Both the position numbers and the translations under genes were made by a program. From positions 1 through 35,743 of the forward strand of contig CACXCN010000080.1 in NCBI GenBank assembly GCA_902766095.1: a stretch of 35,743 nt of DNA, read 5' to 3'. This document shows positions 8,263-15,594 of the stretch, piece by piece. This DNA comes from an uncultured Selenomonas sp. (GTDB lineage Bacteria; Bacillota; Negativicutes; Selenomonadales; Selenomonadaceae). Under the pieces are notes generated by a model, which searched no databases, had not been told where the DNA came from, and worked only from the letters and a program-made list of their open reading frames with translations. Within the stretch, counting starts at the first letter, position 1, and each line of letters begins with the position of its first letter.

Positions 8263-8723
8263 AGATGTGCGCCACCCTTCTCGAGCTTGTCACCCAGTTT
8301 GTATATGACCGCCTCGAGAGCCGCCATGTAGCTCTCGACGCCGAGCCCGCAGATCTGCCCCAGGGCCACCGGCGCCAGAACCGATGTATGGCGGAACTCC
8401 TCGCGCCGATGGATGTTCGAGATATGCACCTCGATGACAGGCACATCGATGCCGGCGATGGCATCGCGCAACGCTATGCTGTAGTGCGTGAACGCCGCTG
8501 CATTGAATATGATGTAGTCATACTTGCCACGTGCGGCTTGTATGGTATCCACGAGCACTCCCTCATGATTCGACTGCATGAAATCGAGCTCCAGCCCGAC
8601 CTCCTGCGCCCGGGCACGCATGCGCTCCTCGATATCATGGAGCGTCGTCGTGCCGTAGATCTGCGGCTCCCGTGTCCCGAGCAGATTCAGGTTAGGCCCA
8701 TTCATAACTAATACACTGGCCAT
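8259..8723 (-). CDS. aroQ: 3-dehydroquinate dehydratase, type II
   Basis: This catalyses the third step of the shikimate pathway and forms dodecamers in this family. The chosen ATG at 8723 has GGGAGG just upstream and yields 154 residues starting MASVLVMNGPNLNLLG. The open frame upstream adds 19 non-family residues. Active-site residues are visible: Arg18 and Tyr23 in the flexible lid (GTREPQIYG), Asn75 in FNAAAFTHYS, His100 in EVHISN and Arg111 in EEFRHTS. It lies 16 bases after acyP and overlaps the following peptidase gene by four bases. Confidence 0.97.
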   Translation of the reverse strand: MASVLVMNGPNLNLLGTREPQIYGTTTLHDIEERMRARAQEVGLELDFMQSNHEGVLVDTIQAARGKYDYIIFNAAAFTHYSIALRDAIAGIDVPVIEVHISNIHRREEFRHTSVLAPVALGQICGLGVESYMAALEAVIYKLGDKLEKGGAHL

Positions 8724-8739
8724 ATTCTGCCTCCCAGAT

Positions 8740-9024
8740 TCAATAACGGATTTCAAAGCCTTTTTCATCGGCGACCACATCGCGCTTTTCGAGGCCGAAG
8801 CTCTGAACCTTTATGAAATAGTTGCCATCGCGAATCAGCTTCTCGAGGGCATCAATCTTGCTCTGCGGTCCCTGTATCTCCATGTGGACGCTGCCGTCCT
8901 CCATATTCCTGATCCAGCCCGTTATCCCCATATCCATAGCGTGCTCGCGCACGAACATGCGGAAGCCAACGCCCTGTACGCGTCCCGTGGCAACTCCGAA
9001 ATAGCGCAAAACTTCGTTCTCCAT
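8740..9024 (-). CDS. acyP: Acylphosphatase
   Basis: This small enzyme hydrolyses the carboxyl-phosphate bond of acyl phosphates. The signature GRVQGVGFR carries the phosphate-binding loop and the catalytic Arg. GWIRNMEDGSVHMEIQG carries the catalytic Asn and the beta strand that follows. There are two adjacent ATG codons (9027 and 9024) after AGGAGG. The second has the better eight-base spacing and gives 94 residues. It is the first gene of acyP-aroQ-M24 peptidase. Confidence 0.93.
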   Translation of the reverse strand: MENEVLRYFGVATGRVQGVGFRMFVREHAMDMGITGWIRNMEDGSVHMEIQGPQSKIDALEKLIRDGNYFIKVQSFGLEKRDVVADEKGFEIRY

Positions 9025-9051
9025 CATTTATTCCTCCTCAAGTATATGGTG

Positions 9052-9080
9052 AAAAAATATATGAATGGGAGTCACCCCAT
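9052..9080 (-). terminator. Weak terminator after trhP
   Basis: A short ATGGG/CCCAT hairpin (9065-9080) lies nine bases past the trhP stop. On the minus strand it is followed, after a few bases, by a run of six T (9052-9057). The stem is short, so this is a modest call. Confidence 0.45.
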
Positions 9081-9088
9081 ATTTTTCC

Positions 9089-10354
9089 TCATCGGTCTGT
9101 CCGTGTCTCGCTCTCCGGCCGGTCACGGCGGATGATGGTCAGCGGCGGCACCGGATGATCGAGCCGGATATGCACCAGCTGCTGCGCATGCGGCGCGACA
9201 TCTATGGCCTCACCGGTCTCCGCATCGCGCATGTCGCCCAGGGTCTGGTACCAGCCGCGGCCTGTCGGCGGGAATATCTCGATCTCCTGCCCGGTCTTCA
9301 TATTGTTGCGCTGCTCTACCAGAGCATAGCCGGTATCAGCATCAAAGCTGCGCACGATGCCGATGAAATCAGATGTCTGCTCATAGGACGATGAACCGTA
9401 TATCTGCATATCCTCCGGCTGCGCCAAAAAGAAACCGGCTGTATAAGCGCGATGGGACACCTTGTCAAGCTCCGTCAGCCATTCCGGCCGCACCGTGTAG
9501 TCATCAGGATCATCCCAGCAGGCATCGATTGCCTCGCGATAGGCATGGACGACACTGGCCACATAGTGCGCGCTCTTCATGCGCCCCTCGATTTTCAGGC
9601 TGTCGACGCCGAGCTCGCGGATCTGCGGCAGATACGGCAACAGGCACATATCCTTCGAATTCAAGATATACGTACCGCGCTCATCCTCCGCGATCGGGTA
9701 GTATTCGCCCGACCGCTTGGCCTCCTCGAGCGCATACTGCCAGCGGCAGGACTGCGCACATGCGCCGCGGTTCGAATCCCGCCCCGTCATGTAGGCCGAT
9801 AGCAGGCAGCGCCCTGAGTAGGAGATGCACATCGCTCCGTGGACGAATATCTCGAACTCCATGTCCGGCACTGCTGCTCTGAGCTGCTTGATCTCTGCCG
9901 CTGATAGCTCGCGGGCCAGTACCGTACGCCGAGCCCCCAGGCGCTGCCAGGCCTTGATCGCCGCACTGTTCGTCACATTGGCCTGCGTGCTGACATGAAG
10001 CTCCATATCGGGCGCCAGCTCGCGCACGAGCGAGAATACCCCGATATCAGCCACGAGCAGCGCATCGACACCGATGCTGTCCAGGAACCGTATATAATCG
10101 GGCAGCCCGGACAAATCTGATTCATGCGGGAATATATTCACCGTTACATAGACGCGCCGCCGCGGCTCCATATCATGCGCATACGCCACTGCCTCCCGCA
10201 GCTGCTCCCGCGAGAAATTCCCGCCGAAAGCCCGCAGGCCGTATGCCTTGCCCCCCAGATACACCGCATCAGCGCCATAGGCCAGGGCGAACTTCAGCTT
10301 TTCCATATTCCCTGCCGGAGCCAGCAGCTCCGGCTTCCTGTATTCCTTACTAAT
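9089..10354 (-). CDS. trhP: U32-family tRNA uridine-34 hydroxylase (TrhP-like)
   Basis: U32 proteins of this type hydroxylate U34 of tRNA to ho5U, using prephenate-derived chemistry in E. coli and B. subtilis. The protein has YGADAVYLGG, the conserved Cys cluster in HGAMCISYSGRCLL and GACAQSC plus a Cys in SKDMCLLP, then SLKIEGRMKS. Only one start is in the usual set, the ATG at 10306. That would delete the conserved KPELLAPAGN block, which is intact in frame just upstream. No ATG, GTG or TTG lies between an upstream stop and that block. The best candidate is an ATT codon at 10354-10352. GAGG is nine bases before it, and it overlaps the trmR stop by one base. This gives 421 residues, a normal family length. 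The start is inference; the function follows from family and the adjacent trmR. Confidence 0.85.
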   Translation of the reverse strand: MSKEYRKPELLAPAGNMEKLKFALAYGADAVYLGGKAYGLRAFGGNFSREQLREAVAYAHDMEPRRRVYVTVNIFPHESDLSGLPDYIRFLDSIGVDALLVADIGVFSLVRELAPDMELHVSTQANVTNSAAIKAWQRLGARRTVLARELSAAEIKQLRAAVPDMEFEIFVHGAMCISYSGRCLLSAYMTGRDSNRGACAQSCRWQYALEEAKRSGEYYPIAEDERGTYILNSKDMCLLPYLPQIRELGVDSLKIEGRMKSAHYVASVVHAYREAIDACWDDPDDYTVRPEWLTELDKVSHRAYTAGFFLAQPEDMQIYGSSSYEQTSDFIGIVRSFDADTGYALVEQRNNMKTGQEIEIFPPTGRGWYQTLGDMRDAETGEAIDVAPHAQQLVHIRLDHPVPPLTIIRRDRPESETRTDR

Positions 10355-11000
10355 CGTTTGCTTCCTCGCTTTCTGCCGTTCCGATCCGCGTTACTGCCAT
10401 ACCATCGCCATGCGGGAGTATCTCGGTATCATACTGCCCGACGATATCCAGATACTCGCGCAAGCGCTTGACGATGGTGCGCTGACGCCGCGGGATCGTA
10501 CGCGGCCCCCGCGGCCGGACATAGCCATGGTACAGCACATCATCCGCTATGACCGTAGCGTCCGGCCGCAGCAGCGGCTGTATCTTCTGCCAGTAGTCGG
10601 GGTACTGCCCTTTAGCCGCATCAATGAATACCAGGTCATATGCCGGTGCAGCCTCCGGACTGCCGGCCAGCCGTGCCAATATCTCCCCGGCATCGCCGCG
10701 CCAGAGCCGGATGCGTGCCTGACACTCCGGCACCTCGGCCCAGAACCGCTCCGCGGTATCAGCCAGCTCGCGCGAATGTTCGAGCGTCGTGATCTGTGCC
10801 TCAGGCGCGGCCGCGGCCAGCAGCAGCGTCGAATACCCTATGGCCGTCCCTATCTCCAGCACGTGCCGGGGCCGGGCAGCCGCTGCTACATTCAGGAATA
10901 TCTGCCGCTCATCCCGCCGCAGTATCGGCAGATCGTGTTCACCGGCATATATTTCCATGCGGTCGAGCAGGCCGCTGAGTCTTTCATTCCCTATTCTCAT
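10350..11000 (-). CDS. trmR: tRNA 5-hydroxyuridine O-methyltransferase (TrmR-like)
   Basis: This is a 216-residue class I SAM-dependent O-methyltransferase of the YrrM/COMT family. B. subtilis TrmR converts ho5U34 to mo5U34. The SAM-binding motif is VLEIGTAIGYSTLLLA (about 47-62), the acidic post-I residue lies in TTLEHS, and DLVFIDAAKGQYPDYW and VIADDVLYHG are the metal/substrate motifs of this family. Its start overlaps the mltG stop (ATGA) and its stop abuts the next gene, the U32 hydroxylase that makes its substrate. The mltG-trmR-trhP order matches Bacillus yrrL-yrrM-yrrN/O, which supports a tRNA rather than small-molecule substrate. Confidence 0.87.
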   Translation of the reverse strand: MRIGNERLSGLLDRMEIYAGEHDLPILRRDERQIFLNVAAAARPRHVLEIGTAIGYSTLLLAAAAPEAQITTLEHSRELADTAERFWAEVPECQARIRLWRGDAGEILARLAGSPEAAPAYDLVFIDAAKGQYPDYWQKIQPLLRPDATVIADDVLYHGYVRPRGPRTIPRRQRTIVKRLREYLDIVGQYDTEILPHGDGMAVTRIGTAESEEAND

Positions 11001-12139
11001 CTGTATCTATTTACATTCACCATATGATCCGCATAGTTCGTCGCATAGTGGTTATGTCCCTCGCGATCCGCCACGAAATAGAGGTAATCCGTCGCGGATG
11101 GATAAAGCACAGCCTTGATGGCCGCCATGCCCGGCGAGGCGATTGGTCCCGGCGGCAGCCCATCGTGCTGATACGTATTGTACGGCGACTCGATGCGCGT
11201 ATCCTGCAGGGACACATCTTCCTTCGGGGCATCCATCAGATACTGCAGCGTCGTATCCGTCTGCAGCGGCATGCCTACCTGCAGCCGCTTCAGGAATACC
11301 TGAGCCACCATGGGGCGGTCTTCCTCATAGCGCGCCTCTTTCTCTACGAGCGAAGCCAGCGTGATGAGGTCGTAGAGCGACAGATTCATCTCCGCCGCCC
11401 GCTCCCGCAGCTGCGGCGTCAGACGCGTATCGAGGTCCTGTGCCATGAGCTTCATGATGCCATCGACCGTTGGCGCCTCATGCAGTTCATACGTATCGGG
11501 GAACAGGAACCCCTCAGCTGCATAGCGCTGCTGTGAAGCCCGCTGCTTATCCGCCGGCCGCATGTAGTCATACGGCGCAAATGTCTTTGCCTTGGTCAGG
11601 AACTCCTTCTCATCCACGAGCCCCATATCGCTGAGCCGTCGGGCGATTTCCTTGATGCCGAAGCCTTCCGGGATCGTGAATTTCATCGCCGTCGTCTCAC
11701 CATTCACCATCATGGATATGACGGAGTCCATATCCATGCCCGGATGCAGGGCATAGACACCGGTCTGGAACTTGTCCTCGAGCCCCTTCCACTTGACATA
11801 CAGCCGGAAACGGGTCGCGCTGGGTATGATACCATGCTGCTCCAGCTGCCTGCCTATATCCGCGATTCCCATGCCAGACTTGACCGTGAAATAAACATTT
11901 TGTCCGGCATTCTCGGCGGCCATCTGCTGTGTCCCCGCTCCACTGCCTCCGATGACGGCATAACCGGCACCGAGGAATACGAGCAGCACCACGCCGCTGA
12001 TCAGGAGCCATTGACGCCAGCCGAACCGCTGCCCGATACCATTCAGGAAACTGGCCAGCCACTCATGCTGCCCCAGCTTTTCCTCTAGGGCGTTCAGACT
12101 GTCGGACAGTTCCTCCCGCAGGTCACTAAGCTTCAACAT
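10997..12139 (-). CDS. mltG: Endolytic murein transglycosylase MltG
   Basis: MltG cleaves nascent glycan strands and is thought to set the end of peptidoglycan polymerisation. The ATG at 12139 has GGAGGG upstream and gives 380 residues; the longer frame to 12169 would run through the preceding terminator. A cytoplasmic helical N-terminus (1-42) is followed by one membrane segment (about 44-64), a LysM-like region and the YceG domain. Family signatures are FTIPEGFGIKEIARRL, EGFLFPDTYEL, the catalytic ASLVEKEA (263-269) and the closing SPYNTY with LPPGPIASPGMAAIKA. It overlaps trmR by four bases. Confidence 0.95.
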   Translation of the reverse strand: MLKLSDLREELSDSLNALEEKLGQHEWLASFLNGIGQRFGWRQWLLISGVVLLVFLGAGYAVIGGSGAGTQQMAAENAGQNVYFTVKSGMGIADIGRQLEQHGIIPSATRFRLYVKWKGLEDKFQTGVYALHPGMDMDSVISMMVNGETTAMKFTIPEGFGIKEIARRLSDMGLVDEKEFLTKAKTFAPYDYMRPADKQRASQQRYAAEGFLFPDTYELHEAPTVDGIMKLMAQDLDTRLTPQLRERAAEMNLSLYDLITLASLVEKEARYEEDRPMVAQVFLKRLQVGMPLQTDTTLQYLMDAPKEDVSLQDTRIESPYNTYQHDGLPPGPIASPGMAAIKAVLYPSATDYLYFVADREGHNHYATNYADHMVNVNRYR

Positions 12140-12157
12140 CTGCCCTCCACATAACAT

Positions 12158-12199
12158 AAAAGCCACCACTGCAGGCCTTTCCCTGTACGCAGTAGTGGC
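12158..12199 (-). terminator. Hairpin terminator/attenuator between DUF1292 gene and mltG
   Basis: An 11-bp inverted repeat (12162-12172 and 12189-12199) has one G-U pair in minus-strand RNA and is followed by TTTTATGTT. It lies just after the DUF1292 stop and about ten bases ahead of the mltG ribosome site. It should therefore reduce, but cannot abolish, transcription into mltG-trmR-trhP unless a hidden promoter exists. Confidence 0.65.
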
Positions 12200-12205
12200 A
12201 TATAT

Positions 12206-12514
12206 TCACATGCTCTCGTTCTCATCAACGAGGGCATTATAAGCCTTCTCAGCTGCCGCGAATTCTTCCTCAGTCGGCGCCACATATTCCTCTTCGCCCT
12301 CGGCATTCGTGATGATCTTGGCTATGATGGCATCCTCATCGTCGCCATCACCCGCGCCCTGTCCATCATCATCCTCATCATGGATGCGGACCAGTATCGC
12401 ATAGTTCACGCCATCCACTGGCATGATCATCTCTTCCGCATAGTTATAGCTATGCCCGTCATCATCCTCGAATGTCACGATCACATCGCTCATATCATCT
12501 TTATTATCTGCCAT
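12206..12514 (-). CDS. DUF1292 protein (YrzB-like)
   Basis: This is a very acidic 102-residue protein. The opening VIVTFEDDDGHSYNYAEE and the central NYAILVRIHDEDDD fit the DUF1292 family, found in Firmicutes next to ruvX and ireB. A second acidic stretch EEEYVAPTEEEFAAAEKAYNAL ends the protein. Of two adjacent ATGs, the one at 12514 is six bases from GAGGTG and is preferred. It has its own TTGACA/TACAAT promoter. Its function is unknown. Confidence 0.85.
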   Translation of the reverse strand: MADNKDDMSDVIVTFEDDDGHSYNYAEEMIMPVDGVNYAILVRIHDEDDDGQGAGDGDDEDAIIAKIITNAEGEEEYVAPTEEEFAAAEKAYNALVDENESM

Positions 12515-12586
12515 CATAGCACCTCATTTCATTGCTGAAAGCCGCTCTGCCAACCGTTCCCGACGGGGCCACGGCACTACGTTCTA

Positions 12587-12616
12587 ATTGTACCCTGTTG
12601 GGCGCAGCCCTGTCAA
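12587..12616 (-). promoter_or_regulatory. Promoter of DUF1292-mltG-trmR-trhP
   Basis: The minus strand carries TTGACA (12611-12616), an 18-base spacer and TACAAT (12587-12592), about 70 bases before the DUF1292 start. It lies in the gap after ruvX and so separates these genes from ireB-ruvX. Confidence 0.7.
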
Positions 12617-12635
12617 GCATCCACCACCGATCGGC

Positions 12636-13070
12636 TCAGCCCTGCTTCGCCTGAGGCGAATCGAGGAAGCCTTGCAGGATGAACACAGCCGCCATCTTAT
12701 CGATCACCTTGCGGCGCTTGCGGCGCGACAGGTCCGCCTCGAGCAGCGACCGCGAAGCCGCCACCGTCGACAGGCGCTCATCCCAGAAATACACCTCGGT
12801 ATCCGGATAGCGTTCCTGCACCTGATGCATGAACTCGCGCACCACCTCGCAGCGCTCCCCCTCGGTCCCGTTCATATTCTTCGGGAGCCCAGACACGAGT
12901 GCATGGACATCATACTCCTGCATGAGCTCGCCGATGCGCTGGAGCGGCCGCTCCATCTCACCATCCTTGCGCCGGATGGTCTCTATCCCCTGTGCCGTCA
13001 GCCCCAGTGGATCGCTGATGGCGATGCCTACGGTATGATCGCCGATATCGAGCCCCATATAGCGCTTCAT
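12636..13070 (-). CDS. ruvX: Holliday junction resolvase-like protein RuvX (YqgF)
   Basis: This 144-residue RNase H-fold nuclease of the YqgF family is implicated in pre-16S rRNA 5'-end processing and possibly Holliday junction resolution. The fold's acidic motifs are visible in [19 protein letters not shown] at the N-terminus, [13 protein letters not shown] in the middle, [10 protein letters not shown] and [17 protein letters not shown]. Its start overlaps the ireB stop by four bases (ATGA), so the two genes are coupled. Confidence 0.95.
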   Translation of the reverse strand: MKRYMGLDIGDHTVGIAISDPLGLTAQGIETIRRKDGEMERPLQRIGELMQEYDVHALVSGLPKNMNGTEGERCEVVREFMHQVQERYPDTEVYFWDERLSTVAASRSLLEADLSRRKRRKVIDKMAAVFILQGFLDSPQAKQG

Positions 13071-13327
13071 TTTGCGTCCTTTCCCTTAGCCAGATACGAC
13101 CGGATCAGCTCCTCGAGCAGCTCATCGCGCTCGAGACGGCGTATCTCGCTGCGCGCATCATGATAGCTTGTCACATAGGCCGGATCGCCCGACAGCAGAT
13201 AGCCTACGAGCTGGTTGATGGGATTGTAGCCCTTCTCCTGCATCGCCTCGCAGACATGATTGATAATCTTGCGGGCCCGGTTCTCATCATGGCCGGGCTG
13301 ATACATCATCGTTTCATCGCTTACCAT
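13067..13327 (-). CDS. ireB: IreB-family regulatory phosphoprotein
   Basis: This is a small protein of the DUF965/IreB family, which in Enterococcus is a substrate of the Ser/Thr kinase IreK and affects cephalosporin resistance. Signatures are [35 protein letters not shown] and the basic/acidic tail. The open frame begins at a TTG (13333) only one base from the ribosome site and cannot be right. GGAGG at 13335-13339 favours the ATG at 13327 (seven-base spacing, 86 residues) over the ATG at 13330. It precedes ruvX as in Bacillus (yrzL-yrrK). Confidence 0.92.
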   Translation of the reverse strand: MVSDETMMYQPGHDENRARKIINHVCEAMQEKGYNPINQLVGYLLSGDPAYVTSYHDARSEIRRLERDELLEELIRSYLAKGKDAK

Positions 13328-13360
13328 CATCAAGCCTCCACTTCATCATAACCTACTCTA

Positions 13361-13369
13361 ACTATAGCA
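13361..13369 (-). promoter_or_regulatory. Extended -10 promoter of ireB-ruvX
   Basis: TGC followed by TATAGT on the minus strand (13361-13369) forms an extended -10 element about 34 bases upstream of ireB. No good -35 is visible. Confidence 0.45.
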
Positions 13370-13468
13370 TATACTGTGAAGATTTACTAGAAATTTTGCT
13401 GGGAAACAACCTAAGATACGCTATAAAGCCACTGAAATGCATGACATAGAACAGACGAAACACAGCAA

Positions 13469-13545
13469 CGGCAGGTACAGCTCCCTGACCATGCGTGGCC
13501 GTCCAGGACCGCCACCACCGGATTACAGGGAACCATACCTGCCGC
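13469..13545 (-). repeat. Long imperfect palindrome after asd (element A)
   Basis: This is a nested inverted repeat. The outer arms CGGCAGGTA/TACCTGCCG (13469-13477 and 13536-13544) enclose TCCCTG/CAGGGA arms and an inner near-palindrome around 13497-13513. It lies in the 248-base gap between asd and ireB and could form a long RNA hairpin at the 3' end of the dapB-asd transcript, but no good T tract follows. Its 17-base end (13529-13545) matches 15 of 17 bases of the arm of the palindrome at 22464-22513. I see no gene in this gap. Confidence 0.65.
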
Positions 13546-13575
13546 ATCACTCTATGCGTAGTTATCTGCTGCTGA

Positions 13576-14613
13576 TCAGATCATCTCATGCTCGATCATG
13601 TACTCCGCAATCTGCAGTGCGTTCTGCGCTGCGCCTTTGCGGATCTGATCGCCACACACCCAGAAATTCAGGCCATGCTCGATCGACTCATCACGGCGGA
13701 TACGTCCGACCTCGACATCGGTCTTGCCCGACGTGAACAGCGGCATCGGATACTCCTGCTCGGCCGGATTGTCACGCACGATGACGCCCGGGAAAGCTGC
13801 CAGCGCCTTCTTGGCTGCCGCGACATCGACATCATCCTTGAACTCCACATTGACCGACTCCGCATGGCTGCGATAGACCGGCACGCGGACCGTCGTGGCC
13901 GTGATGCGGATCGTATCATCCGAGAAGATTTTCTTCGTCTCGTTGACCATCTTCATTTCTTCCTTCGTATAGTCATTATCGAGGAAGACATCGATCTGCG
14001 GAATCAGATTGAACGCGATCTGGTAATGCTTCGGGAACTTCGCGCCCGGCAGGATATTCGCCTTGATCTCGTTGCCAGCCACGCTGTCCTTCACCTGCTG
14101 CTCGAGCTCAGCCATCGCTTCTTTGCCGCCGCCCGAGACTGCCTGATACGTCGACACGACGATGCGCTCGATATGCGAGATATCATAGAGCGGCTTCAGG
14201 GCCATCACCATGATGATCGTCGAGCAGTTCGGATTGGCGATGATGCCCTTCTTCTTCCAGTCCTTGATGGCCTCCGGATTGACCTCCGGTACGACGAGAG
14301 GCACATCCGGGTCCATGCGGAACGTGCTCGAGTTATCTATGACGACAGCGCCAGCTGCCGCAGCTGCCGGAGCAAACTCCTTGCTCGCAGCGCCGCCAGC
14401 GAACAACGCGATCTCGACGCCTTTGAAAGAATCCTTAGTAGCTTCCTCGACCGTATACTCCTTGCCCATGAACTCGATTTTCTTGCCAGCCGAGCGCTTC
14501 GAGGCCAGCAGCTTCAGATCAGCATACGGGAAATGACGCTCCTCGATGAGGTTCAGGAACTCCTGGCCCACGGCACCAGTAGCACCGAGGATGGCTACGT
14601 TGTACTTCTTCAT
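13576..14613 (-). CDS. asd: Aspartate-semialdehyde dehydrogenase
   Basis: This reduces aspartyl phosphate to aspartate semialdehyde with NADPH, the branch point to lysine/diaminopimelate, threonine and methionine. The 345-residue protein has the nucleotide-binding GATGAVGQEF (10-19), the catalytic Cys130 in NPNCSTI, VSTYQAVSGGGKEAM, and a late SVNVEF. A GGAGG site is well placed. It follows dapB by 34 bases in one operon supplying meso-diaminopimelate for peptidoglycan. The phosphorylating aspartokinase is not here. Confidence 0.97.
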   Translation of the reverse strand: MKKYNVAILGATGAVGQEFLNLIEERHFPYADLKLLASKRSAGKKIEFMGKEYTVEEATKDSFKGVEIALFAGGAASKEFAPAAAAAGAVVIDNSSTFRMDPDVPLVVPEVNPEAIKDWKKKGIIANPNCSTIIMVMALKPLYDISHIERIVVSTYQAVSGGGKEAMAELEQQVKDSVAGNEIKANILPGAKFPKHYQIAFNLIPQIDVFLDNDYTKEEMKMVNETKKIFSDDTIRITATTVRVPVYRSHAESVNVEFKDDVDVAAAKKALAAFPGVIVRDNPAEQEYPMPLFTSGKTDVEVGRIRRDESIEHGLNFWVCGDQIRKGAAQNALQIAEYMIEHEMI

Positions 14614-14647
14614 ATTATCTTTCCTCCAAAATATACGGTATACAATA

Positions 14648-15436
14648 TCAGAGCAGCTTATCGAGACCGACCGTCAAGCCATGCAGCTGACGCACCTTCT
14701 TGGCTGCCAGCACGACGCCCGGCATGAACGACTCGCGCGCCATGGAATCATGGCGTATGGTCAGCGTCTGTCCCAGACCGCCGAATATGACCTCCTGATG
14801 CGCCACATAGCCCGGCAGGCGCACGCTGTGGATATGCATGCCCTCGTACTCCGCGCCGCGGGCACCAGGCATCTTCTCCTTCTCGTCCGGATGACCCTGA
14901 TGATGCTCTGGGCGGACCTCAGCGATCATTTGCGCCGTCTGTATGGCCGTGCCCGAGGGCGCATCGAGCTTCTTATCATGATGCAGCTCGATGATCTCCA
15001 CGTCCGGCATATACTTGGCCGCCATGCGGCTCATGAGCATGAGCAGTACTGCCCCGATTGCAAAATTCGGTGCAATGAAGGCCGGCGTATCATTCTGCTC
15101 CGCCAGCGCCCGGATCTCATCCTTCTGCGCCTCACTGAGTCCCGTAGTGCCGACGACCGGCGACACATGATGTTCCAGTGCCGTCTTGACATTCGCGAAC
15201 ACGACATCCGGCCGGGTGAAATCAACCATGACCTCCGGCTTCAGACGCTCGAGCGCTGCCGCGAGATCGGTCTCCACCTTTATGCCATTGGCAGGGCCGC
15301 CGACCAGCTCCCCGGTATCCGCTCCGCCTTTTATATCGACGGCTCCCACGAGCTGCAGGTCCTTATCGTCCTGTACCGCTTTCAATACAGCAGTACCCAT
15401 CCGCCCACAAGCGCCATTGACGAGTACAGTAGTCAA
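14648..15436 (-). CDS. dapB: 4-hydroxy-tetrahydrodipicolinate reductase
   Basis: DapB reduces the dapA product to tetrahydrodipicolinate in lysine/diaminopimelate synthesis. The 262-residue protein has the NAD(P)H-binding NGACGRMG (7-14), VDFTRPDVV, GTTGLSEAQ, APNFAIGAV, the substrate-loop motif ELHHDKKLDAPSGTA and HSVRLPGYVAHQEVIFG. The start is a TTG, eight bases after a perfect AGGAGG (15445-15450); no closer ATG fits the conserved N-terminus. It leads the dapB-asd operon and has its own promoter. Confidence 0.97.
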   Translation of the reverse strand: MTTVLVNGACGRMGTAVLKAVQDDKDLQLVGAVDIKGGADTGELVGGPANGIKVETDLAAALERLKPEVMVDFTRPDVVFANVKTALEHHVSPVVGTTGLSEAQKDEIRALAEQNDTPAFIAPNFAIGAVLLMLMSRMAAKYMPDVEIIELHHDKKLDAPSGTAIQTAQMIAEVRPEHHQGHPDEKEKMPGARGAEYEGMHIHSVRLPGYVAHQEVIFGGLGQTLTIRHDSMARESFMPGVVLAAKKVRQLHGLTVGLDKLL

Positions 15437-15470
15437 AATATACGCCTCCTAAAAAGCTCAATATGCATTC

Positions 15471-15500
15471 ATTGTATAGCATGTCCACCGTTTATGTCAA
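15471..15500 (-). promoter_or_regulatory. Promoter of dapB-asd
   Basis: The -35 TTGACA is at 15495-15500. The -10 is either TACAAT (15471-15476, 18-base spacer) or the overlapping TATACA (15473-15478, 16-base spacer). The start site would be about 30 bases ahead of the dapB TTG. Confidence 0.7.
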
Positions 15501-15536
15501 TATGTGTATACAAAAAAGACGTCTCGGGACAGCAAA

Positions 15537-15577
15537 CAAAAAACGAAGCCGTCCAGCCTCCCAGCCAGACGACCTCG
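15537..15577 (-). terminator. Intrinsic terminator after the small OMP gene
   Basis: A 10-bp stem (15544-15553 and 15568-15577) contains two G-U pairs in the minus-strand RNA. It is followed at once by a run of T (15537-15543). It lies 17 bases past the stop of the OMP gene and upstream of the dapB promoter. Confidence 0.85.
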
Positions 15578-15594
15578 TCATACGCATTGATGAA

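Noticed and set aside
13331-13333. TTG at the 5' end of the ireB frame as its start
   Set aside because: It is only one base from the GGAGG ribosome site; the following ATGs have workable spacing.
13362-13550. A 62-residue minus-strand open frame between asd and ireB
   Set aside because: It spans the palindrome at 13469-13545, has no ribosome site and no protein-like features.
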